A stretch of DNA of 64,000 nt, taken from Pseudorhizobium xiangyangii. GTDB lineage: Bacteria > Pseudomonadota > Alphaproteobacteria > Rhizobiales > Rhizobiaceae. This document shows positions 18,726 to 26,750 of this stretch, piece by piece; positions within the stretch are counted from its first letter, which is position 1; each line of letters starts with the position of its first letter. Location of the stretch: contig NZ_JAJAWH010000021.1 of NCBI RefSeq assembly GCF_020531965.1, positions 25,549 through 89,548 of the forward strand, in the 5' to 3' direction. The translations under genes and the position numbers were made by a program. The notes beneath the pieces were generated by a model. It saw only the letters and a program-made list of their open reading frames with translations, had not been told where the DNA came from and made no database searches.

Positions 18726-18942
18726 TCTTTTCTCCTGGCAGCAGGCCTTGAAATCTAGCGTCCCAAGGCTTTCCGCCGCGCAACGGGAACATCACGCACT
18801 TAGCCATGCTTTGGGATGTCAGCTGAAGCTATACGGCAAAAACCTGCCAAGCGACCATTGCCGTGAATGCAATTTCCGGCAATGGTCCTGGGATCGAACA
18901 GTTGGCCTGCTGTCGTCCTGCCCGCGCAGTTCCGCCCATGCG

Positions 18943-19425
18943 CTATTTTGGAAAGCCATAGCGTTCGGTTATATCCCAGAAACTTCGATTGATGCTGATC
19001 AGCGACTGGATACTGCCGTTGATGCGGCCGATCTCTGCATCGTCGAGGGCTTCGATTTTTCCATACTTGATCGCATCCCTGCTCTCGAAGATCCGCAATG
19101 ATTGCGTGAGGCCGATCTCGCCTGCGGGATCGAATGAGTAGATGCAGTGATTATACTTGTTCCGCAGCTTGGCCTCTTCCAACAGGCGCCTGGTGGCCAC
19201 CAGGACATCATCTCGGCAGCCAGGATCTATCCGTTGCATCTTGGCCAGCCGCTCCACCAGATCGATGCGGGCCCTTGGTGTGTTGAGCGTCAGAAATATG
19301 ACGATCGCCGTTTCCTTGTCGACGTCCGCCAGTCCGGCGATCATGTGGATCAACAGGCTTTCGGTGTTGGTCCATGTGTAGTTCAACTGCCCGACGAGTA
19401 GCAGTACATCCTTGAACCGGGGCAT
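18943..19425 (-). CDS. Hypothetical protein, 160 residues, beside an orphan LuxR regulator
   Basis: I do not recognise the family with confidence. It is a soluble, mixed alpha-rich protein starting MPRFKDVLLLVGQLNYTW, with a helical stretch TPRARIDLVERLAKMQR and an ending ISINRSFWDITERYGFPK. There is no signal peptide or membrane segment. The gene lies 11 bases after the LuxR stop on the same strand and is probably co-transcribed with it. Its length and composition fit a small regulatory or accessory protein. Similar small proteins occur near secretion loci in Rhizobiales, but no function can be given. Confidence 0.7.
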   Translation of the reverse strand: MPRFKDVLLLVGQLNYTWTNTESLLIHMIAGLADVDKETAIVIFLTLNTPRARIDLVERLAKMQRIDPGCRDDVLVATRRLLEEAKLRNKYNHCIYSFDPAGEIGLTQSLRIFESRDAIKYGKIEALDDAEIGRINGSIQSLISINRSFWDITERYGFPK

Positions 19426-19436
19426 GGCGTGCCAAC

Positions 19437-20207
19437 CTACTCAAGCGAGCGCGATAGCGTCGTCTTCAGCTTGGTCACACCTGTTTCCCGAAGATAGCAG
19501 GCAGCGGCTTCGGTGCGGTTGCGGGCTCCCAGCTTGTTGATGAGGTTGTGGATGTGGACCTTCACGGTATGCTCGGACAGTCCAAGGATCGCAGCGATAA
19601 CTTTGTTCTGACTTCCTTCGGCAAGGTGCCCCAGGATTTCCATTTCCCGGGCTGTCAATCGCGCGAGTGTAGTGCTTGTGTCCGCCTGAAGTACGGCATC
19701 CAGCTGGAGCGGCTGCGCCGTGTCTGCAGGCCCGTATTGGCGCAGCGGCGGCGCCACGAAATGTGTTCCACCCCCCAGGATTATGCGAAGGCTCGAGAGA
19801 AACACATCGAGCCTGACGTCAAGCGGGAGTATGCCCCGCAGCACCTGAGGATTGAAGTTGCACAGCTCATCCGGAGGGCTGGCTGCTTGTGTGTCTGTGA
19901 CAAAAGCCAGCCGCAAGCCTGGGTAGCGCGACATGAAGATTTCCAGGCACTGCTCGAGTTGCTTGAGAAAGAAAAGGTCAATCAGAATCAGTTCCACTGG
20001 GTCATGAACGCTCGACAATGCTGCGCCAAGACGATCGACGCAGTGAACGTGCAGCCAGGGGAACTCGCGTTCGATCGCACCGGCCATCGACACCGATATG
20101 ACGCCCGGCGAAGCGGCAACGACAATCGTCCGCTGCTCGGGCTGCAACCCGGCCTCTGTCCATCCATAGCTAGCGTTTTGTTGTGGCGGCAATTCCCTCG
20201 ATATCAT
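19437..20207 (-). CDS. LuxR-family regulator with degenerate receiver-like domain
   Basis: The protein has about 256 residues. The ATG start was chosen because GGGAGGAG lies seven bases upstream; a GTG eight codons earlier has no such site. The C-terminal LuxR/NarL helix-turn-helix is clear: LTAREMEILGHLAEGSQNKV and SEHTVKVHIHNLINKLG. The N-terminal half resembles a receiver, with an aspartate (D77 in ELILIDLFF), but lacks the acidic pair near the start (VVAASPGV instead). It also has GILPLD where the lysine-bearing GYLLK stretch normally stands. Regulation by phosphorylation is thus doubtful. It is divergent from the exoprotein and type I secretion genes, and control of that locus is the likely role. 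Confidence 0.85.
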   Translation of the reverse strand: MISRELPPQQNASYGWTEAGLQPEQRTIVVAASPGVISVSMAGAIEREFPWLHVHCVDRLGAALSSVHDPVELILIDLFFLKQLEQCLEIFMSRYPGLRLAFVTDTQAASPPDELCNFNPQVLRGILPLDVRLDVFLSSLRIILGGGTHFVAPPLRQYGPADTAQPLQLDAVLQADTSTTLARLTAREMEILGHLAEGSQNKVIAAILGLSEHTVKVHIHNLINKLGARNRTEAAACYLRETGVTKLKTTLSRSLE

Positions 20208-20765
20208 GGCCTGCCTCCTCCCGTTCGCCACAGCTTTCGCCGGTGGTTACTTAGCAAACTCTAATCCATGAGGGCGAGCTTGGGAATAGCTCGAAAGGTG
20301 GAGGCGATCTCGCCATGAACTCACCGGCGGCAACAGCCGTTCTACAAAGAATCGTCGTTTAGGCTATTGAAATGATATCGCTTTGAGGGGAATTTCGGCA
20401 CTGTTCGCCTGGCACCCATGTATCAGGTACGTTCCGGTCCTTTAGGACTTTAGGCTAACTAAAACGCGCATGAGGCGGACCCTTCGAGCACGAGGGGCGG
20501 ACGATTTAGCTCCAATAGGCATCTTACCGATATGCCAGGATGGGATCAAACTCTTCTCTTGGCTTCTCCATAGACCAACGCCGACGCCCATGGTGAGCCA
20601 ACCCCGAAACTCGTTAGGGAGGATCGTCATAGCCAACAAATCACACTTGTATAGTCGCGGCCGCCGGCAGGTGTGCCGCGTTCCCGAAATCCAATCGCAC
20701 GGCTAAGGCCCCAAGGAGATGAATGGCGGTCACGCTGTCGCGGTTAGTGACAGAGGACAATCGAC
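20208..20765. other. Intergenic region between luxR-type gene and exoprotein gene
   Basis: About 560 bases without a supported gene. It must hold the divergent promoters. The only structured element I can point to is GTCCT-TT-AGGAC at 20437-20448, a perfect short dyad followed by a second TTTAGG, which could be a LuxR-type site. Short open frames here lack ribosome sites and recognisable sequence. Confidence 0.5.
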
Positions 20766-22466
20766 ATGCCTACGAAACGCAACAACCACGACGGGAACAA
20801 CGTTCCCATGGTTCCTGATCCCAGCTCCGAAAGTGAGCAGCAGCAGCAGCAACAGCAGCGCCAGCAGGAACAACAGCAGCAGAAACAATCTGAATACCAG
20901 GGTCAAGACCAACACAGTGACCAGAGCCAGAGCAGTGAGAGCTACAATCTCAATGGCAACGGCAACGCTAATCTCAATGGCAACCTGAATGGCAATTTCA
21001 ACGCCAGCAAGAACCTCAACGAGAACGTCAACACGACCACGGTCGATGTTGGCGTAAACGTCGACTTGGCGATGGAAGGCTACCTACCGGATGACAACGA
21101 CTTTGCAGACATAGACGTCAGCGGTGGCAGTTCGGTCAACGGGGTATTCAATATCCAGTTTGACAACGTTCTGAACGGTGCACTCGGAGGCGGGGGCAAC
21201 AACGTCGGGAACGTCTTCAACCAGGTCGCCAACATCCAGGACAACGACTACCTGGGAACAGCAACCGTCGATAACTCTGGTGGGTACTCGCCCACTCAGA
21301 CCGCAACCGGTGGACTGGCGATTGCCAGAGAGGGCATCAGCGCAGGTGGTGGCGGTGGCGAAGGCGGCAGCCATGCTAACGCCAATGGAGGAGATGGTGC
21401 TGACGGAGGCTATGCAACCGGAGGCTCCGCAACGGGTGGTGACGGCACCGGTGGCGAGGCCAACAGCCTAGCGGCCGGCGGCATCAGTGCCGGCGGGTAC
21501 GCAAGCGGTGGCGACGGCTCCAGCGGCTCGGCCGAGAATGGCGACGTTGAAGGGGGTCGCGGCGACGGTGGCCGTGGCGCCAGTGGTGGCGATGGGTTCG
21601 GACTAGGCCTCGGATTGGGCTTGGGCCTGGGCGCAGGTCTGGCATTTGGCGGTGACGGTGCCGAAGGCGGCAGCAACACGGCCGGCGACAGTGGCGACAC
21701 CGGCGATGGTGGTAACGCCAACGGTGGTGATGCCGATGCGGGTGGCGACGGCGGAGCCGGTACCGGTGGCACGACGCCATCGACGATCGGCGACGTCATG
21801 GCGTTCCTGAATTCGACTGACGTCGATGGTACCGGCGGAGATGGAACCGGTGGAGACGGTGGCGATAGCAGCGGCGGTTCCGGCGGTGGTGGTGGTGCAG
21901 GTGGCGCATCCGGCGCTGGCGGTGCCGCCACCGGAGCTGGTGCAGGTGGTGCAGGTGGCGCAGCCGCAGGTACCGGAACGGGCACTGGATCAGGCACTGG
22001 CACAGGCTCGGGTACGGGCGGCGATGGCGGTGATGGCGGTGCTGGGACCGGCGGAGCAGCCCTCGGCGGCACGGCAACTACTGGCGCGGCAACGGGCGGC
22101 AGTGCCTCGGCCGGCGGTGGCGACGGCGGTGCGGCTCTAAGCGGTGCCTGGGCAGATGGCCTCGGCGGTGATGCATTCGCCGGCTGGGCACTTGGCGGAG
22201 CCGGCGGTGACGGCGGCGCAGGCGGTTTCGCGACCAATGGCGACGGTGGCAACGGCGGAGCCGGCGGAACCTGGGGGTCGAACAATGGTGATGATGGCTT
22301 CGTGACCGGCACCAGTTCTGCGTCTGCCGATGCGGTCATCGATACGCACGCGTTCAACCAGGATATCGTTCTAGGCGCCAACCTGCAGCAGAATGCGATC
22401 GACATGACAATCGTCGGTGGCAGCCTGACCAGCACAACGGTGGGCGAGGACGACGACGGAGCATAA
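20766..22466 (+). CDS. Large Q/N- and glycine-rich probable type I exoprotein
   Basis: The protein has 566 residues with strong zoning and no Sec signal. Residues 18-55 are rich in glutamine (runs of four to seven Q) and serine. Residues 58-90 are asparagine-rich in NLNGN-like steps. Residues 90-170 are a mixed part with VDVGVNVDLA and the motif Q153-x5-DND. Residues about 185-520 are dominated by GGDGG, GAGG and GLGLGLG-type repeats. The tail, SADAVIDTHAFNQDIVLG and onward, is non-repetitive and acidic at the very end (EDDDGA), fitting a C-terminal type I signal. AGAGGAC precedes the ATG. The secretion genes downstream support export. No RTX nonapeptide is present, so it is not a classical RTX protein. 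A role in surface matrix or fibre formation is inference. Confidence 0.8.
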   Translation: MPTKRNNHDGNNVPMVPDPSSESEQQQQQQQRQQEQQQQKQSEYQGQDQHSDQSQSSESYNLNGNGNANLNGNLNGNFNASKNLNENVNTTTVDVGVNVDLAMEGYLPDDNDFADIDVSGGSSVNGVFNIQFDNVLNGALGGGGNNVGNVFNQVANIQDNDYLGTATVDNSGGYSPTQTATGGLAIAREGISAGGGGGEGGSHANANGGDGADGGYATGGSATGGDGTGGEANSLAAGGISAGGYASGGDGSSGSAENGDVEGGRGDGGRGASGGDGFGLGLGLGLGLGAGLAFGGDGAEGGSNTAGDSGDTGDGGNANGGDADAGGDGGAGTGGTTPSTIGDVMAFLNSTDVDGTGGDGTGGDGGDSSGGSGGGGGAGGASGAGGAATGAGAGGAGGAAAGTGTGTGSGTGTGSGTGGDGGDGGAGTGGAALGGTATTGAATGGSASAGGGDGGAALSGAWADGLGGDAFAGWALGGAGGDGGAGGFATNGDGGNGGAGGTWGSNNGDDGFVTGTSSASADAVIDTHAFNQDIVLGANLQQNAIDMTIVGGSLTSTTVGEDDDGA

Positions 22467-22478
22467 GCGAAAAGAGTT

Positions 22479-22544
22479 ATCGGTCTTCTACCGACAGTGG
22501 GACCGATCAGCGGAGGCCTGGACAGATCCCTGTGCAGGCCTCCG
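22479..22544 (+). other. Two consecutive hairpins between the exoprotein genes
   Basis: The first pairs ATCGGTC with GACCGAT (22479-22507). The second pairs CGGAGGCCTG with CAGGCCTCCG (22511-22544), extended inward by ACAG/CTGT. No T-run follows either. They probably stabilise or attenuate the mRNA after the first exoprotein gene rather than end it. Confidence 0.6.
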
Positions 22545-22587
22545 ACTGCCGTATTCGACAGGCGATAACAGGTAGGGAGTCGAAGTC

Positions 22588-24579
22588 GTGTTAGGCATGG
22601 ACAAAATCACCGAGGAAATCGCCCACTTCATAGGGATGTTTCATACAAATCTGGAACAGGCCAGGGCGAGAGAGAGCTATACCGATTTCTCCTTCGTCTC
22701 GACCACGCACGAAGCTCAATCCAGTCCCGTGGACGGGAGTACGTTCGCCTCTGATTATGAGTTTGAAGGGTATGACCCATATCTCAATTACCGGCCTCTT
22801 TACCCGATCTTTCCGCTAGCTTCTCCATGGCCCACCCTGCACCGGCAAATCGAAAACCACGACGCGCTCGATCGGTTGGTTCTTCGCACGGATATGGAGT
22901 TGACGTCGCGCGCAGCCTTCGCCAGCACCGTATCGTTCCAGATGATTGTCCCACCTTTGGAACCGCCGGGCTCTGTGGCGAACTACTTCCATCAGCATGT
23001 CATACTCTCCGACAATGATGTCTTTTCGGTCGGTGGCCATGGTTTCGTTGTTTCTGCCGAAATGGTCGATCCTTTGGCGGTTCTCCAAGCGGCCCAACCT
23101 GTTTTGCAATTGTCGCCGCTCGCTGACCTCGTCACGCCAGGCTCGGCGGGCGAGATAATCACGCTTGTCAGGGCAGCCGCAGAAGCGCTCGAAGACGCCG
23201 ATTACGGCGCCAGCGACTATGCGGTCATGCATCAGGGCGAGACGCTGTCCGGCATCTATGTCAACGGACACCTGGTCACGGAAGCGCCAAAGCTCGAGGA
23301 CCATCACTCATTCGATGACGGCACCGAGGATGAAACGGAGGAAGTTGGGGGATATACGGAAACCTCTCACTATGATCATCCCTTGCTCGACGCCTCTGTG
23401 ACAATCACCTTGGGCGGCAATACGGTCCTCAATGATGCAGTGCTGAAGAGCCTGTGGTCGGGAGCGAAGGTCACGGCAGTGGTCGGTGATCATTTCGAAA
23501 TTAACGCGATCATACAGATCAATGCGATCTGGGACATGGATGATTTTGGCGGCGGGCTCTCCCATTGGAGCGAAGGTTCTGATCCCAACGATATTTTCAA
23601 TATTGCCAGTTTCGAGAGGCAGGCCCCGGGAACTCCGCAGCAAGGCGCCGAAAGCATCAGCGATCAGTTTCCGAGCTACTGGTCGGTAACAGAAATCAGC
23701 GGCGACTTGATGATCGTCAATTGGCTCGAGCAATACATCTTCATGACCGACAATGACGTGGGCATCGTATCTGCGTCCGGTGCGCAGACCTCAGTCATCA
23801 CAGGAGACAATACCGGGATCAATCACACGAGCATTTTCGAGCTCGGCTACAGTTATGACCTGATCATTATCGGCGGTTCGGTCTACGATGCCAGCATTAT
23901 CGAGCAGATCAACGTGTTGTTCGATTCCGACCAGATAGGGGCCATGCCCGGCTTCCAGACCAACGGTGCCGGCGAGGTCTCATCCTCGGCAAATCTTCTC
24001 TGGAACCAGGCGTCAATTCATAATATTGGCGGCGACGACCGGTTCAGCGCACTGCCGGACAGCTATCTTCAGGCAGCATTGTCCCTGGCGAACGGCGATG
24101 GAGAGCTCCCTGACGCTCTCCTGAACGATCCCGCCTTTGCGGGCCTGGCAGGGTTGCGGGTTCTTTACATAAGCGGTGACCTGATCAACCTCCAGTACAT
24201 CAGGCAGACGAGCATCGTTGGCGACAACGATCAGATCGCGCTGGCAATGGATGCGGTCATCCCCAACCTTGATGCGGACTGGACTGTGGAGACAGGCGGC
24301 AACGCACTCATCAACAACGCTGCAATTCTCGACCTCGATTCCTTGGGCAGCACATATGTGGGTGGCGAGCAGTACTCCCAGGAAACGCTGATCCAGGCGG
24401 AGCTGATCTCGTCACAACCCGATCTCGGAAGCCAAGACCCTACCCTCCTGGCAAGCGAGGCCGTGTTGTTCCTCGACGAAACGATGCTCGACGACAATGT
24501 CGAACCGTCCTCCGGCGTCTCGACCACGACCGATCCTGCTCAAAGCCAGGATGATGGTCTGCAGACCCTGCTGGCCTAA
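22588..24579 (+). CDS. Probable type I secreted protein with Q-x5-D-x-D repeats
   Basis: The 663-residue acidic protein has no Sec signal and no family I can name. It contains a recurring motif: a short hydrophobic strand, Q, five residues, then D-x-D. Examples are HQHVILSDND (Q136), IIQINAIWDMD (Q310), EQYIFMTDND (Q382), EQINVLFDSD (Q440) and RQTSIVGDND (Q540). Similar but looser units surround IGGDDRF and AAILDLD. The neighbouring glycine-rich protein carries one copy. Repeats of alternating strands with DxD turns suggest a beta-rich fold, perhaps calcium-binding. The GTG start is supported by GGGAG eight bases upstream. Position between the other exoprotein and the ABC exporter implies secretion by that system. 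Confidence 0.8.
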   Translation: MLGMDKITEEIAHFIGMFHTNLEQARARESYTDFSFVSTTHEAQSSPVDGSTFASDYEFEGYDPYLNYRPLYPIFPLASPWPTLHRQIENHDALDRLVLRTDMELTSRAAFASTVSFQMIVPPLEPPGSVANYFHQHVILSDNDVFSVGGHGFVVSAEMVDPLAVLQAAQPVLQLSPLADLVTPGSAGEIITLVRAAAEALEDADYGASDYAVMHQGETLSGIYVNGHLVTEAPKLEDHHSFDDGTEDETEEVGGYTETSHYDHPLLDASVTITLGGNTVLNDAVLKSLWSGAKVTAVVGDHFEINAIIQINAIWDMDDFGGGLSHWSEGSDPNDIFNIASFERQAPGTPQQGAESISDQFPSYWSVTEISGDLMIVNWLEQYIFMTDNDVGIVSASGAQTSVITGDNTGINHTSIFELGYSYDLIIIGGSVYDASIIEQINVLFDSDQIGAMPGFQTNGAGEVSSSANLLWNQASIHNIGGDDRFSALPDSYLQAALSLANGDGELPDALLNDPAFAGLAGLRVLYISGDLINLQYIRQTSIVGDNDQIALAMDAVIPNLDADWTVETGGNALINNAAILDLDSLGSTYVGGEQYSQETLIQAELISSQPDLGSQDPTLLASEAVLFLDETMLDDNVEPSSGVSTTTDPAQSQDDGLQTLLA

Positions 24580-24596
24580 TAGAGGGAAGCTCAGCC

Positions 24597-26741
24597 TTGA
24601 ACGTCCGATCTGACAACATCGGCACTGCCCAAGGACCCACGTCCGGGTCGGATAGGTTCGAGCTCACTCCGCCCGACCCGAAGCTCGACCAGGCGTATCA
24701 GAAGATCGAACAAGCCGTCGAAGAATGCCGGCATGCGGGCGACGCCCCGTCCGAGAACCCGGCGGCAGCGCCCGTTACGGGGGACGATGTGGCATCGGGC
24801 GAGGCGATTGCCCTGTCACAAGACGGGGCTAGCTTCGACAACGTGGAAATCACCGAACCACTTCCAAGGATTTCGGAACCGCCAATGGCAAAAGCCGGCG
24901 AGGGAATGACTACGATCGACGGTGACTGCGGTCCGGTCCTGTCAAAAGGCGGAGGACATGGACCAGGAAAGAATTCAGGCGGCGCAGGTAGCGGCAATGG
25001 CGGTACCTTTCACAAGCGGCTGGGTGCAGTCGATTTCGATGCCAGCCTGCAGGCAGGCATCAAGGCCGTACGCCACAACCTGGCGATCGTCATGCTGTTT
25101 ACCGTCGCCAGCAATGTGCTCGTGCTGGCGATCCCGATCTATCTTTTCCAGATCTCCGATCGTGTGCTGACCAGCCGGTCTATCGAAACGCTGGTCATGC
25201 TCAGTGTCATCATCGTCGGTGCGATCCTCCTGCAGGCGATGTTTGATGCGCTTCGGCGATTTATCCTCATGCGCACGGCCGTCGAGGTCGCAGCCCAGCT
25301 CGGAGCGCCGGTATTGAGTGCTGCTGCACGCGCTTCGCTCCACGGCACCGGCCGCGAATACCAGACGCTCGGAGACCTTCAGCAGGTCCGCTCGTTCCTG
25401 GTATCCCGGACACTCTTGTCGTTCCTGGATGCGCCTATCGCCCCGATCTTCGTGATTGCTGTCTTCCTCATCCACCTTCATCTGGGCATGATCGTGGTGG
25501 CGACAGCTATCGTTCTCCTGATCCTGACGCAGATCAACCAGCGGCTGACGGCAAATTCTTTCGCCGAAGCCAACAGCGCGCAGGTGAGAGCCAACCTGCA
25601 CGTCGAATCCATGTCGCGAAACTCGCAGATCATCAATGCCTTGGCCATGATACCGGAAGCCGTGCGGATATGGGGCCGTGACACTGCCTCGTCCCTGCGC
25701 GCTCAAGTGGTGGCTCAAGACCGCAATATTGCGATCGCAGCTATCTCCAAGGCCGTCCGATTGCTGACGCAGGTGAGCTTGCTGGGCTGGGGCGCGTTCC
25801 TGTCGCTCGAAGGCGAACTGACTGGCGGCATGGTGATTGCCGCATCCATAATCGCCGGGCGAGCGCTGGCACCGATCGAAGGAGCGATCGAGGGCTGGAA
25901 CCAATACAGTCAGGCGCGTGCCGCCTATGGCAGGATCACTGCGCTTCTCAAGGCGTCGCCACTGGCATTTGAAAGGCTGAGTTTGCCGAAACCGGAAGGA
26001 CGGCTCGATGTCGAACGGCTTCTCTTTGTGCCACAGGGGACCAAGCGGGTGGTCCTGAACGGACTGTCCTTCAGTCTTCAACCCGGAGATTCTCTTGCCA
26101 TCATAGGCAATTCGGGCGCCGGCAAGACGACGCTCGGCAAGATGCTGGTGGGATCCATCCTGCCGACATCAGGCAATGTTCGATTGGACCTGATGGATCT
26201 GCGCAACTGGGACCAGAGACAGTTCGGTGAAAACATCGGTTACTTGCCACAGGACGTGCAGCTCTTTCCGGGAACGATCAAGGCCAACATTGCCCGCATG
26301 CGTACCGATGTCGACGACGAGGCTATCTACCGAGCCGCCATACTTGCCGATGTCCACGAAATGATCGCCAGCCTTCCGCATGGTTACGAGACGATGGTGG
26401 CAGCCGATGGGTCGCCGCTTTCAGGTGGGCAGAAGCAGCGAATTGCGCTTGCACGGGCATTCTTCGGCGATCCTCGCTTTGTGGTGCTTGATGAACCCAA
26501 TTCCAATCTCGACAGCGCCGGTGATGCGGCGCTGATGCGTGCGCTCAAGCATGCGAAAGACCACGGCATCACGGTTGCGACAATCACTCAACGCCCCGCA
26601 CTTCTGCATTGCGTCGACAAGATCCTGCTTTTGGTGAACGGCACGGTCGCGCTGTTCGGCATTCGAACTGATGTGCTCAATGCGCTCGACAGCCGGGGTA
26701 TTGCTATCGACAGCGGCAGTTTCGGCCACCAGTTGCAGTAG
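24597..26741 (+). CDS. Type I secretion ABC exporter (PrtD/HlyB-like) with long N-terminal extension
   Basis: The inner-membrane ATPase/permease has 714 residues. The first 150 or so are a low-complexity, proline- and glycine-rich extension ending near KGGGHGPGKNSGGAGSGNGG. The exporter membrane domain begins around LAIVMLFTVASNVLVLAIPI, and the conserved IPIYLFQISDRVLTSRS matches PrtD-type exporters. No C39 peptidase motif is present. The nucleotide-binding domain has Walker A GNSGAGKT (504-511), SLPHGYETMVAADGSPLSGG with the signature LSGGQKQR, and VVLDEPNSNLD. Usual PrtD proteins are about 580 residues, so the extension is atypical. The start is a TTG with GAGGGA nine bases upstream. The adaptor gene follows nine bases after the stop. 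Confidence 0.92.
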   Translation: MNVRSDNIGTAQGPTSGSDRFELTPPDPKLDQAYQKIEQAVEECRHAGDAPSENPAAAPVTGDDVASGEAIALSQDGASFDNVEITEPLPRISEPPMAKAGEGMTTIDGDCGPVLSKGGGHGPGKNSGGAGSGNGGTFHKRLGAVDFDASLQAGIKAVRHNLAIVMLFTVASNVLVLAIPIYLFQISDRVLTSRSIETLVMLSVIIVGAILLQAMFDALRRFILMRTAVEVAAQLGAPVLSAAARASLHGTGREYQTLGDLQQVRSFLVSRTLLSFLDAPIAPIFVIAVFLIHLHLGMIVVATAIVLLILTQINQRLTANSFAEANSAQVRANLHVESMSRNSQIINALAMIPEAVRIWGRDTASSLRAQVVAQDRNIAIAAISKAVRLLTQVSLLGWGAFLSLEGELTGGMVIAASIIAGRALAPIEGAIEGWNQYSQARAAYGRITALLKASPLAFERLSLPKPEGRLDVERLLFVPQGTKRVVLNGLSFSLQPGDSLAIIGNSGAGKTTLGKMLVGSILPTSGNVRLDLMDLRNWDQRQFGENIGYLPQDVQLFPGTIKANIARMRTDVDDEAIYRAAILADVHEMIASLPHGYETMVAADGSPLSGGQKQRIALARAFFGDPRFVVLDEPNSNLDSAGDAALMRALKHAKDHGITVATITQRPALLHCVDKILLLVNGTVALFGIRTDVLNALDSRGIAIDSGSFGHQLQ

Positions 26742-26750
26742 GAGCCAAGG

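Noticed and set aside
20837-20890. CAG-rich microsatellite as a phase-variation switch
   Set aside because: Units are trinucleotides inside the gene, so length changes keep the frame, and the run is interrupted.
21410-22435. Proline-rich open frame antisense to the glycine-rich exoprotein
   Set aside because: Glycine codons read backwards give proline and alanine runs. The frame is a by-product of the repeat.
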